A stretch of 64,000 bases of DNA from Polyangium jinanense (lineage in GTDB: Bacteria; Myxococcota; Polyangia; Polyangiales; Polyangiaceae): the NCBI RefSeq assembly GCF_028435365.1, contig NZ_JAGTJJ010000028.1, forward strand, positions 62,001-126,000. Reading direction: 5' to 3'. The notes beneath the pieces are model-generated. The model was given only the letters and a program-made list of their open reading frames with translations. It searched no databases and had not been told where the DNA came from. Of this stretch, positions 25,955-34,104 are shown piece after piece. Numbering within the stretch: the first letter of the stretch is position 1; each line of letters starts with the position of its first letter. A program made the translations under genes and the position numbers.

Positions 25955-27201
25955 GGCTCGAGTACGCTCCTCGCGAGCGCAGCGTACGCGCCCTGCGGAT
26001 ACCGCGCGAGGTACCGCTTCGCGATCGCACGCGCGGCGGCCGGATCGCCACGCCGCCGGATCTCCAGCAAGCGGCCGAGGGCCTGCTCGGCAAGCTGTCC
26101 GCCGGGCTCCTCACGCAGGTACGTCTCGAACCACGTGGCCGCTTCTCCCGGCGACCGTTGTTGATCCGCCGCGATCTTGCCTATTAGAAAGGCGCTGCGC
26201 CCGCGGTCCCCAAACCGGCGGCGCGCGGCCATCAGAGCCTCGCGAGCGCGCGCAGGGCTGCCGGCGAAGCGCGCGGCGTCCGCGAGCGCGAAGAGGTCCG
26301 CGGCAGAAGCGCGCTCGACCTCCTGCGAGAAGCCCGCGCGTTCCGCCGCGGCGAGCGCATCCTTGTACTTGCCTGCGGACGCGAGCTCCCGCCAGCCGGG
26401 TTGCGCGGAGCTCTCCTCCGGGACGGGCGCCACGGGCATCGCCGCGGAGGCGCTTGGCGAGAGGATCGGCGCCGAGGGGTTCGTCTGGACCGACGACGGA
26501 CCGGGTGGCGCGGGCTCGTTCGTCGACTTCGTCGCGGTCCGGGCTTCCTGGATCTCGAGCTTGCTCTCACGAACGGAGACGCGCAGGCGCTCGCCGGGAA
26601 CGAGCGCACGCCCCTCCCGCAGGAGCGGCCCCGTAGCGATGACCGAACCTTCCATCATCGCGACCTCGAACGTCTCCGTCGCGGGGTCCCACCGCGCATC
26701 GAACGCAGTCCCGGTGATCCGCACCTCGAACGGGCCCGCGCGCAGCGCCCAGCGCGTGTCGTCGTGCGCGTGCGTGATTTCGGCGTGCACGGCGCCGCTC
26801 TCGATGAGCACCGCAGCTCCTCGGGGGTTCGTCTCGGTCACGCGCACCCGCGCGCCCGGCGCAAGCGTCAACGCGCTCCCCTCCGAGAAGCGCAGGCCGA
26901 GCGACGTCTCCCCAGCAGCGATCCAGTCGCCTGCCACGCCCTGGACCGGCGACGCGCCCACGGTGAACGAGAGAGCTGGCGTCCGCGTCGCCACGTACAA
27001 GGCAAAGGCACCTGCGCAAGCGGCTGCAAGGGCGAGGCCCGCGACGATGCCCTTGCGCCTCGCGCTCTCCGGGGCCTGCGGCGTGGGCGCGAGGAACCGG
27101 GATCGTGCGGCATCGAGGGCGCCGCGATCGGCCGACGCGTCCGAGACATCCGCCACCGCACGGCCGAGCCGTTCGAGGCGCTGCTTCATCTCGTCGTCCA
27201 T
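25951..27201 (-). CDS. FecR-domain regulator with C-terminal TPR-like repeats
   Basis: A 416-residue single-pass inner-membrane protein. A cytoplasmic N-terminus of about 48 residues precedes one transmembrane helix (GIVAGLALAAACAGAFALYV). The periplasmic FecR domain (about 85-205) shows the typical repeated strands, such as GSALTLAPGARVRV, GAVHAEI and VRITGTAFDARW. A linker leads to a helical region (about 270-415; RSPGEAATWFETYLREEPGG and similar) like tetratricopeptide repeats. FecR proteins regulate a partner ECF sigma factor from the membrane. Here the gene overlaps the 3' end of the sigma gene by 16 bp, so it is the likely partner, either as anti-sigma or activator. Confidence 0.88.
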   Translation of the reverse strand: MDDEMKQRLERLGRAVADVSDASADRGALDAARSRFLAPTPQAPESARRKGIVAGLALAAACAGAFALYVATRTPALSFTVGASPVQGVAGDWIAAGETSLGLRFSEGSALTLAPGARVRVTETNPRGAAVLIESGAVHAEITHAHDDTRWALRAGPFEVRITGTAFDARWDPATETFEVAMMEGSVIATGPLLREGRALVPGERLRVSVRESKLEIQEARTATKSTNEPAPPGPSSVQTNPSAPILSPSASAAMPVAPVPEESSAQPGWRELASAGKYKDALAAAERAGFSQEVERASAADLFALADAARFAGSPARAREALMAARRRFGDRGRSAFLIGKIAADQQRSPGEAATWFETYLREEPGGQLAEQALGRLLEIRRRGDPAAARAIAKRYLARYPQGAYAALARSVLEP

Positions 27202-27857
27202 CGCCCACCTTCCTCGAGCCAGCCGCGGAGCACCTCGTCTCCACGAGCGATGGCCGCGAACCGCGTCTCCGCCCGGTCGAGACGCCGCTTGATCGTCGAG
27301 AGCGACACCTCACACAGGGCCGCCACACGCTCGACTTCGAGCCCCTCGACGTACCGGAGCACGAAGGCCACGCGTTCGTCGGCGGGGAGTTTGTCGAGCG
27401 CGGCGTACGTCCTCCGGAACGCCTCGGCGACGCTGGAATCGACGTCCTCGACCATCGGCTCGGGCAGCTCCGCGGGCGCCCAGAACAGGAGCCAGCGACG
27501 GGCGCGGCGCGCCCGGATCGCCTTGTAGACCGTATGCGTCGCGACCATCTGCATCCAGCCCACGAGCGCATCCGGATCGCGTAGCTTGTCGAGCGAGGCC
27601 ATCGCCTGCACGAACACCTCGTGCACGAGCTCAGCGATCTGATCGCGGTCGCAGCGGCCCAGGATACGCCGGACGATCCGCTCGACCGAGGGGCCGCACC
27701 GATCGAAGAGCGCTGCGCGCGCCCATGGCTCGCCCGCGCGGAGCCCGCGCACGATGGCCATGTCGTCCCGCATGACCGGCAAGGTTCGCACGACCGGGCT
27801 CGCGTTCCCCTGGGGGACGCTGTCGCGGGGTCGGCTGGCTTGGGGCGCGGGCGGCAT
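27186..27857 (-). CDS. ECF-type RNA polymerase sigma factor
   Basis: Up to 223 residues. Region 2 reads LFDRCGPSVERIVRRIL then ELVHEVFVQAM and DPDALVGWMQMVATHTVYKAI; region 4 reads LPADERVAFVLRYVEGLEVE then LCEVSLSTIKRRLDRAE, the helix-turn-helix that contacts the -35 element. No anti-sigma or extra domain is fused. The start is uncertain: ATG 27857 gives a leader of only about 10 nt from the predicted promoter; ATG 27773 (MRDDMAIVRG) gives 195 residues beginning right at region 2. Neither has a good ribosome site. It heads the leftward operon sigma, FecR-like, exported protein, polyknottin and Cys-rich lipoprotein. Confidence 0.9.
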   Translation of the reverse strand: MPPAPQASRPRDSVPQGNASPVVRTLPVMRDDMAIVRGLRAGEPWARAALFDRCGPSVERIVRRILGRCDRDQIAELVHEVFVQAMASLDKLRDPDALVGWMQMVATHTVYKAIRARRARRWLLFWAPAELPEPMVEDVDSSVAEAFRRTYAALDKLPADERVAFVLRYVEGLEVERVAALCEVSLSTIKRRLDRAETRFAAIARGDEVLRGWLEEGGRWTTR

Positions 27858-27872
27858 CGAGGGCTCGATCGT

Positions 27873-27904
27873 GGAGGTACCCCGAAGCTGCGCCCACGGT
27901 TCAC
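27873..27904 (-). promoter_or_regulatory. Predicted ECF-type promoter for the sigma operon
   Basis: Read leftward: GTGAACC (27904-27898), 16 nt, then GGTACCTCC (27881-27873). The GAAC core resembles the -35 element used by many ECF sigma factors and the 16-nt spacer is typical. The same two blocks with the same spacing occur in the opposite direction at 27941-27972. Conservation of both blocks and spacing in an otherwise dissimilar region supports function. Confidence 0.65.
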
Positions 27905-27940
27905 CGAAATCATCTTCGTGAACTGCAACACGCAAAAAAC

Positions 27941-27972
27941 GTGAACCGCCCTGGGTCCCTCTCGGTACCTCC
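27941..27972 (+). promoter_or_regulatory. Predicted ECF-type promoter for the rightward lipoprotein operon
   Basis: GTGAACC (27941-27947), 16 nt, GGTACCTCC (27964-27972), followed 21 bp later by the ATG of the polyknottin gene with its GGAGGAG ribosome site between. It is a mirror image of the site at 27873-27904; the spacers themselves do not match, so this is not simply an inverted duplication. An additional GTGAACT half-site lies at 27918. Confidence 0.65.
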
Positions 27973-27993
27973 CTCCAAGCCTGGAGGAGACCC

Positions 27994-29433
27994 ATGCGAT
28001 CACACCGTCTCTTGTTCCTTGCCGCGTCCCTGTCCTCCGTCGTTGGCGCTGGCTTCGTGCTTGGTGCTGGGTGCAGCGACGATCCGTCCATGGGTGGCAC
28101 CGCGGGCGCCGGCGCGGCGCCGGGGACGGGGGGCAGCGCGGGCGCGGGTGGTGGCACGGGCGGCATGGCAGGCGCGGGCGGCTCGGGGACCGGCGGCGCT
28201 TCGTGCAAGGGCGAGGGCGAGGCTTGCGGCGCAGCGATCGAGTGTTGTGGCCTCGGATGCAAGAACGGCGTCTGCGACGCCACGGCGCAATGCACGCAGC
28301 TCGGCAACGCGTGTACGGCGAACTCCGACTGCTGCTCGAACCTGTGCCAAGGCGGCGTGTGTGCCCAGGGCGGCGGATGCCTCCAGCCCGGCGAGGATTG
28401 CGCAACCGGCGGCAGCGTTTGCTGTAGCGGGGTTTGCCTGGACAAGGGCGGCGGGGTGAAAACGTGTGGACTCTCGCTCGGCGGGTGTCACGTCACCGGC
28501 GAGGTTTGCAACACCAACGCCGATTGCTGCGGCAACCTCTGCGAGGACAGCGGAAACGGGATCAAGCAGTGTACATCCCTCGGCGCGTGCAAGGCCGTCG
28601 GGGAGGCGTGTAACGGGCCGAGTCAGTGCTGTTCCAATGCGTGCGTGGAGCTCCTGCCGGGTTCGTCGTTTTGCCAGTCGATCGGCGGCTGCAAGCCCAT
28701 CGGCGAGCTCTGCGGGGCGAACGCCCAATGCTGCACGAGCAACTGCCAAGCGGATGGGAGCGGCGTCAAGAAGTGCGGGCAGCCGCCGAACTGCCGCCCG
28801 CCGGGCGAGATCTGCGATCCGTCCTTCGGCGAGTGTTGTCCGGGCATGCCGCAAGGCGCGTTCCTTTGCCTCGAAGGCTCCTACGGCGTGACGCGTTGCC
28901 AGGGGCCGTGCTGCTCGCTCAGCGGCGTGGCCTGCCAGACGGACGCCGATTGCTGCTCGAAGAAGTGCAACGCGAACAGCAAGACATGCGAGAACGGCTT
29001 CGCATGCAAGGTCGTCGGCGACACCTGCGCGACCAACGCCGATTGTTGCAGCTCGATGTGCAACAACGGCACGTGCGCCGATTGCATGTGCAAGCCCGAT
29101 GGTGCCGCGTGCCAGACGCCGGACGATTGCTGCGGCGGGCTCTGCTCGCCGGATCCGAACGACGGCAACAAACTGAAATGCGGCAGCTTCAACGTCCCCC
29201 CCGAGCCCGACGGCGGTGTGCCCGAGGGCGGCACGCCGGACGGCGGCGGCCCGACGTGCGCGCTGGACGGGGCTTTGTGCTCCAACAACGGCGAGTGCTG
29301 CTCGGGCCTTTGCGGCGGCGGCGAGTTCCCCGAGTGCGTGCCTTCGCCCTGCAAGTCCGTGGGTGCGTCCTGCGCGGCCCAGGCCAATTGCTGCTCCGGT
29401 CTCTCGTGCACCGGCGGGGTCTGCACGTTGTAA
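27994..29433 (+). CDS. Polyknottin-like Cys-rich lipoprotein, copy 2
   Basis: A 479-residue lipoprotein with ATG 27994 preceded by GGAGGAG. The signal peptide ends GFVLGAGC, followed by a long Gly/Ala-rich linker (GTAGAGAAPGTGGSAGAG). Then come about 12 C-C-CC-C-C modules in the same order as copy 1 at 23601-24920; several modules are nearly identical (CKAVGEACNGPSQCCSNAC, CRPPGEIC, CCSLSGVACQ). It carries an extra Pro/Asp/Gly-rich insert before module 11. Both proteins end CTGGVCTL. It is the first gene of the rightward operon and diverges from the sigma gene. Likely displayed on the outer membrane; the number of possible disulfides exceeds 30. Function unknown. Confidence 0.9.
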   Translation: MRSHRLLFLAASLSSVVGAGFVLGAGCSDDPSMGGTAGAGAAPGTGGSAGAGGGTGGMAGAGGSGTGGASCKGEGEACGAAIECCGLGCKNGVCDATAQCTQLGNACTANSDCCSNLCQGGVCAQGGGCLQPGEDCATGGSVCCSGVCLDKGGGVKTCGLSLGGCHVTGEVCNTNADCCGNLCEDSGNGIKQCTSLGACKAVGEACNGPSQCCSNACVELLPGSSFCQSIGGCKPIGELCGANAQCCTSNCQADGSGVKKCGQPPNCRPPGEICDPSFGECCPGMPQGAFLCLEGSYGVTRCQGPCCSLSGVACQTDADCCSKKCNANSKTCENGFACKVVGDTCATNADCCSSMCNNGTCADCMCKPDGAACQTPDDCCGGLCSPDPNDGNKLKCGSFNVPPEPDGGVPEGGTPDGGGPTCALDGALCSNNGECCSGLCGGGEFPECVPSPCKSVGASCAAQANCCSGLSCTGGVCTL

Positions 29434-29478
29434 ACGTTACCCTTGGTCAACAACGAATTGCTTCGTCCTGGAGGAACC

Positions 29479-30357
29479 ATGCTGAAGAAAACACCGACCT
29501 TCCTTTCCCTGGGCGTGTGGATGCTCGCATTCGCGGGCCTCGTCGGCTGCGGAGGCGACGAAGGCAATGGCGGGAGCGGCAACAATGGGCCCGACGATGT
29601 CGATGTTCCCGCCGGGAGCACGGCGTTCGTCGCCGTGATCAACCCCGTCGCCAACACGGGCCACACGACGGGCACGCCCGCCGTGACGGGCGACGAACGG
29701 GACCTCATCCCCGTCGACGCCTTCCCAGGAAGCGCCGATACGAGTGAATCGGGGATCGCGGTGGTAGGCACGGGGGTCGGCGAGGTGGATGTACGCATCG
29801 GAGACGCGTTGCTGAAGCACACGGTGCTCGCCGAGGGCGACGTGTACGACGCCCCGCTCGGGTTCGACGGAGCGAACGCCGAGACTTACCCGAACACACC
29901 GATCCGATATCCAGTCGGCGCCAACTCGGGCGGTTTTTTCTTCGGCCCCGCGGACATCCTGGCTGACGTCGAGGCAAAGCTCGGCGTGGATGACGCGGTC
30001 GTGGTTCTGCGCGGCGGCACGTACACCGGCAACCTGACGATCACCGGCAAGGGCGTGCTCCTCTTCGGCGAGAATTTCCTGGAAAACGCCGTGGTCATCA
30101 ACGGATCGGTCACGGTCAACGGCGAGGCGGTCCGGCTACGTGGGCTGACCATCACGGGGGATCTCGCGTCGAAGGGCAACAACTTCGGGATCAGCTTTTC
30201 CAGGGTGTTCGGAAATACGAGCATCACCGGCAATGCCGGCGCATTCGTGCGGAACGTATTCTGCGGGACGACCGTAGTGCCTTCGAGCAATGCCACGCTG
30301 CTCGACAACTTCGGGGTCGAACCGATCGTCACCCCGCCGATGGGCACTTGTGATTGA
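29479..30357 (+). CDS. Lipoprotein with predicted beta-helix domain
   Basis: A 292-residue lipoprotein. ATG 29479 follows a GGAGGAA ribosome site; the in-frame start at 29443 would place 12 extra residues before the signal peptide. The lipobox is AGLVGC. The C-terminal half has short repeated strands (VVLRGGTYTGNLTITGKGVLLFG, AVVINGSVTVNGEAVRLRGL, LASKGNNFGISFSRVFGN) that resemble a right-handed parallel beta-helix like those of pectate-lyase-type proteins, but no catalytic site was recognised. It lies 45 bp behind the polyknottin gene and 23 bp before the next lipoprotein gene, so one operon is likely. Confidence 0.75.
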   Translation: MLKKTPTFLSLGVWMLAFAGLVGCGGDEGNGGSGNNGPDDVDVPAGSTAFVAVINPVANTGHTTGTPAVTGDERDLIPVDAFPGSADTSESGIAVVGTGVGEVDVRIGDALLKHTVLAEGDVYDAPLGFDGANAETYPNTPIRYPVGANSGGFFFGPADILADVEAKLGVDDAVVVLRGGTYTGNLTITGKGVLLFGENFLENAVVINGSVTVNGEAVRLRGLTITGDLASKGNNFGISFSRVFGNTSITGNAGAFVRNVFCGTTVVPSSNATLLDNFGVEPIVTPPMGTCD

Positions 30358-30380
30358 ATGGGGCGAGAAGGAACCACCGC

Positions 30381-31325
30381 ATGAAGTCCACCATGATCTT
30401 GCGAACGACGTTCGTTGCTCTCGTCCTCGGCTCGATGGCTACGCTGCCGGCGTGCAGCAAGAAGTCCGACGCCTCCGCGGAGGTCACCGCCGAGAACCTC
30501 TCGGCGGACGACACGATCACGGAGCAACACGACCCCGCCACGATCTCGTGGTCGGTCACGCCCGACGGTAAGGTGCGGGCGCGGGTCAAGACGCCCGACG
30601 GTCAACCCGTCGAGAAAGACGTCTCCGGCAAGCTGACCGTCAAGCCCCTGCAGAAGGGCGCGCAGCCGGTAAAGGCGACGCTCGTGTTCGACGCGAAGAC
30701 GGGCTTGCACACGGCGGACATCCCCAAGCTCGACGCTGATTTGACCGAGGTGGATTACGAGCTCCAGGTCAACGGCAAGCCGGTCGAGGGCGCGCTGCAT
30801 CTCCCGAAGGGCGGCACGAAGGAGCTCGTCGCGACGGCCAAGGTCACGGCCGGAGTCGAAATCCCCAAAGGCAAGAAGGGACCGAATGGCGGGATTCTCC
30901 AGGTAGCGGGTGACGACCTTCTCGAAGTTGTCGCGGACCAGAAGACGGGCGAGACGCGCGTTTACCTGCTCGACGACGACCTGAAGCCGATGCCCGTGGG
31001 CAAACACAAGGTCAAGATCGGCGTCGTCGCGGGCAGCCCCGAGATGATCGAGCTCACCCCCGAGCCCAAGGCCATGTATTTCACGGGCAAACTGACCGTG
31101 AAGGCGAACCCGTCGAAGCTCACGGTCGTGTTCTACGACGAGAGCGACATCGAGCCCATCGTGGTGCTCTGCGGCTGGAGCCCCGGCGTGGTGATCGTCG
31201 TCGGGACTGTCGTCCTTCCCCTGTTCGTCGCCGTGAACTGGGTCCCGGTGGTCGTCGTTCAGCCTCCCGTCATCGTCATCGGGAAGGGCAAAGGCAAAGG
31301 CAAGGGCAAGTGGAAGTGGCATTGA
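30381..31325 (+). CDS. Lipoprotein with C-terminal hydrophobic segment and Gly-Lys tail
   Basis: A 314-residue lipoprotein (lipobox ATLPAC; ribosome site AAGGAA before ATG 30381). The centre is beta-rich with no recognised domain. Near the C-terminus there is a strongly hydrophobic stretch (VVIVVGTVVLPLFVAVNWV) followed by VVVVQPPVIVI and a basic tail of about five Gly-Lys pairs ending WKWH, encoded by GGCAAA/GGCAAG hexamer repeats at about 31283-31312. A lipid anchor plus a second hydrophobic segment could let it span or bridge membranes. Third gene of the rightward operon. Confidence 0.75.
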   Translation: MKSTMILRTTFVALVLGSMATLPACSKKSDASAEVTAENLSADDTITEQHDPATISWSVTPDGKVRARVKTPDGQPVEKDVSGKLTVKPLQKGAQPVKATLVFDAKTGLHTADIPKLDADLTEVDYELQVNGKPVEGALHLPKGGTKELVATAKVTAGVEIPKGKKGPNGGILQVAGDDLLEVVADQKTGETRVYLLDDDLKPMPVGKHKVKIGVVAGSPEMIELTPEPKAMYFTGKLTVKANPSKLTVVFYDESDIEPIVVLCGWSPGVVIVVGTVVLPLFVAVNWVPVVVVQPPVIVIGKGKGKGKGKWKWH

Positions 31326-31339
31326 ACCGGAAGGGAGAC

Positions 31340-32968
31340 ATGCTCATGCGGAAATCGTCCAAGGTAACGCACAAGCTCCTCACGCTCGCTTCCGTCGCGC
31401 TTTTTGCCTTCGTGGCGAGCGTCTCCGGCTGCGGCGACGACGAGAACAGGAACGACGGTTGCGACCCCACGAAGGGTGACCGCTGCTCCTGCGACATCGC
31501 CAATGCAGCGAGCTGCCCGGGAGGTTTCCTCTGTCGCCCTTCGGGGGACGGCAACGTCTGCGAGCCCGAAGGGACTGCGGGGCGCATTCCGAGCTGCCTG
31601 GATCCCAAGGGGCTCGACGTGTTCGCCGCAGAGGCCGATGGCGCCCTCAGCGTAAGCTGGAAGGTGAACGGCATGATCGACTCCTCGGGCGGCTTCGAGG
31701 TGCGATATGGGCCCGGGCCGGCCACGCTCGATCAGAAGATCACGGTCGGTCCCGAGGCGCGCCGCGCCACGCTCGCGCCGCTGGACAACGGCAAGGGTAC
31801 CTTCGTCGTCGTGGCCCCGCTCGGCGCGAATGGGATGTCGAGCTTCGTCTCGTGCCAGGTCGCGGGCATCCCGCACGTGCTCGCGTTCGGTGGAGACGTC
31901 ATCGTCAATGCGGCCATGGACGGTGATCAAGCGGATCCCGACCTCGCCTCGAACATCACGGGCACGCGGCTCTACCTCGCGATGGAGGACGGCGCAGCCG
32001 TGACGCTCTCGATTTCGAGCGATTTCGGCGATACCTGGCCGACAGCGGCGCGCGTCACGATGAGCGGGCAAAACCCCGCCATCGTGGTCCGTAACGCGGT
32101 CGTCGACGAAGCCGGGATGCTCGTCCTGCCCGAGGTCCTGTTCCTGACGTGGGAGGAGGGTGGCAACGTCCTGTTTGCCGCGTTCGACCCCGCTGCGGGC
32201 ACGTTCTCCACGCCAGTGACGATCGGGAAAGGCACGAACCCCGATATCGCGCTCGGGATCGACGGCATTCACGTGGCGTTCGTCGACGGCACCACGATCC
32301 AGCAGGCTGCCTCGACGGACGGCGGCAAGACCTTCGGCGCGCCCGTCGCGGTGAGCGGCTCGCTCAACAATTCCAAGGCGCCGAGCGTCGGTGTTCATCC
32401 GACGACCGGCGACGTACTCGTGGCCTGGGATGCGCTCGAAGGAGGCGGCGACAGCAATATCTATTCGGCCGCCTCCACCGACGGGGGCAAGACATTCGGG
32501 GCGCCCGTGCGCATCGATGACGACATGCAGGGGCAAAACCAGCTCAACGTTTCCGTGGCCGTCGATCCGCAGACCGGCGAGTATTTCGCCACGTGGGAGG
32601 ACCGCCGTGGCGGCGCGAACGTCTTCTTCGCGACGTCGAAGGACGGGGGAATGACGTGGTCCCCCAACATCGACGTGGGCGCGGGGCTCGGCGGCGATCA
32701 GTTCCACCCGCAGGCGGTCGTGGACGTGGCGGGCAATGTGTACGTCGCGTTCTTCGATACGACCGACGGGCAGAGGACCGTTTTCTCGCGCTTCAACGAG
32801 GATGGCACGTTCGATCCGCCGCTCGCGCCGAGCACCGTCGCCGGCAAGGAGGGCGTCGTGGGCGACTATCCTTCGGTCGCGACGGACGTTTTTGGTACCG
32901 TATACGTCGCGTGGGAGGAGAACCGCGGCGGACCGGATCTCGAGGTCTTTTTCGCCCGCGCCGATTGA
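31340..32968 (+). CDS. Sialidase-fold (Asp-box) surface lipoprotein
   Basis: A 542-residue lipoprotein. ATG 31340 follows AAGGGAGA; lipobox VASVSGC. A short Cys-rich segment (CDPTKGDRCSCDIANAASC) is followed by a domain of about 100 residues resembling fibronectin type III. The rest holds Asp-box motifs of beta-propellers: SSDFGDTW, STDGGKTF twice, SKDGGMTW, and the alternating VAWDALEGG, TWEDRRGGANVFFA, AWEENRGGPDLEVFFA. A six-bladed sialidase-like propeller is likely. No sialidase catalytic Arg triad could be confirmed, so binding is as likely as hydrolysis. Fourth gene of the rightward operon, 14 bp behind its neighbour. Confidence 0.82.
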   Translation: MLMRKSSKVTHKLLTLASVALFAFVASVSGCGDDENRNDGCDPTKGDRCSCDIANAASCPGGFLCRPSGDGNVCEPEGTAGRIPSCLDPKGLDVFAAEADGALSVSWKVNGMIDSSGGFEVRYGPGPATLDQKITVGPEARRATLAPLDNGKGTFVVVAPLGANGMSSFVSCQVAGIPHVLAFGGDVIVNAAMDGDQADPDLASNITGTRLYLAMEDGAAVTLSISSDFGDTWPTAARVTMSGQNPAIVVRNAVVDEAGMLVLPEVLFLTWEEGGNVLFAAFDPAAGTFSTPVTIGKGTNPDIALGIDGIHVAFVDGTTIQQAASTDGGKTFGAPVAVSGSLNNSKAPSVGVHPTTGDVLVAWDALEGGGDSNIYSAASTDGGKTFGAPVRIDDDMQGQNQLNVSVAVDPQTGEYFATWEDRRGGANVFFATSKDGGMTWSPNIDVGAGLGGDQFHPQAVVDVAGNVYVAFFDTTDGQRTVFSRFNEDGTFDPPLAPSTVAGKEGVVGDYPSVATDVFGTVYVAWEENRGGPDLEVFFARAD

Positions 32969-33097
32969 CCTCGGGCGTTCCCTGCCGCTCGTGCGGATCT
33001 CGCTACATCACCGGCATGGGCACGAGCCGCCAAGGCGGATTTGGTGACCTACTTCGACGATCTGCACGTCGCATCGCTGTGAAAGGGGTTGGGTACC

Positions 33098-34069
33098 ATG
33101 ATGAAAAAGGTTGTCATCGGAATGGCTCTGCTCTTGGCGTCCGCCTGTGATAAGGGCACGCCGCCTCCGTCCCCCGATACTCCGTCTTCCCCCACGGCCG
33201 GCTCCACAGCCCCCCCGCCGGCGCCCGCGGCGATGGATCCCGCAGCCGTGGAGGCGGCCACGGGCCTCAAGCCGGAGGTGACCGACGGCGTCGTCCGCGT
33301 CTCCTTCCCCCGCAACGAAGTCAAGGTGGAGGTGGACCGGTGGACCATGCCGCCCTTCATGGGCCTCACGTCCTGGGCCGGCTTCACCCCGGGGAAGGCG
33401 CCCGGCGTCGAGGCGATGGTCATGGGCGATCTCGTGCTCTTCGAGGACGAAGTGAGCGACGCGATGAGCGCGGCTCTCGGCAGCGGGCTCCAAGTCACCG
33501 CGCTGCACAACCACTTCTTTTTCGACAAACCCAAGGTCTACTTCATGCACATCGAGGGCGAAGGCAGCGTGGACACCCTTGGCAAGGGCGTAAAGGGCGC
33601 GCTCGATGCCGCAAAGACGATTCGCGCGAAGTCTCCCGAGCCCGCTCCTGGATTCGCAGGCGCGCCGCTCCCGGCCACGAACTCCATCGACGGCGCCAAA
33701 GTGGAGGCTGTCTTCGGCGTGAAGGGCGCGGCGAAGGATGGGATGTACAAGGTCACGATCGGGCGCCCGGCGACGAACGCTGCCTGCGGATGCCAGATCG
33801 GCAAGGCGATGGGCGTCAACACCTGGGCAGCTTTTGCGGGGGCCGACGACAATGCAGTCGTCGACGGCGACTTCGCCGTGACCGAGGACGAGCTACAGCC
33901 GGTGCTGAAATCGCTGCGAGGCGACGGGATCCACGTGGTCGCCATCCATCACCACATGGTCGGCGAGCAGCCGCGGATCCTGTTCCTGCACTACTGGGGC
34001 CGCGGCACCGCCGCTGCCCTCGCGACGAGCGTGAAGAAGGCGTTGAACCTGACGAAAGCCGGGGGATGA
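33098..34069 (+). CDS. LppY/LpqO family (DUF1259) lipoprotein
   Basis: A 323-residue lipoprotein (lipobox LLLASAC). Two tandem halves of the DUF1259 fold can be seen: the first with TMPPFMGLTSWAGF and ALHNHFFFDKPKVYFMHIEG, the second with MGVNTWAAFAG and AIHHHMVGEQPRILFLHYWG. The paired HxH sites suggest metal or small-molecule binding, but the family has no established function. ATG 33098 (or 33101) lies 9 nt behind AAGGGG; the TTG at 33089 is less likely. A 129-bp gap separates it from the propeller lipoprotein, so it may have its own promoter. Converges with the lipoprotein at 34105. Confidence 0.88.
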   Translation: MMKKVVIGMALLLASACDKGTPPPSPDTPSSPTAGSTAPPPAPAAMDPAAVEAATGLKPEVTDGVVRVSFPRNEVKVEVDRWTMPPFMGLTSWAGFTPGKAPGVEAMVMGDLVLFEDEVSDAMSAALGSGLQVTALHNHFFFDKPKVYFMHIEGEGSVDTLGKGVKGALDAAKTIRAKSPEPAPGFAGAPLPATNSIDGAKVEAVFGVKGAAKDGMYKVTIGRPATNAACGCQIGKAMGVNTWAAFAGADDNAVVDGDFAVTEDELQPVLKSLRGDGIHVVAIHHHMVGEQPRILFLHYWGRGTAAALATSVKKALNLTKAGG

Positions 34070-34104
34070 GCGCACCTGCGGTTGCTGGCGCAGGGGTCTG
34101 CGCC

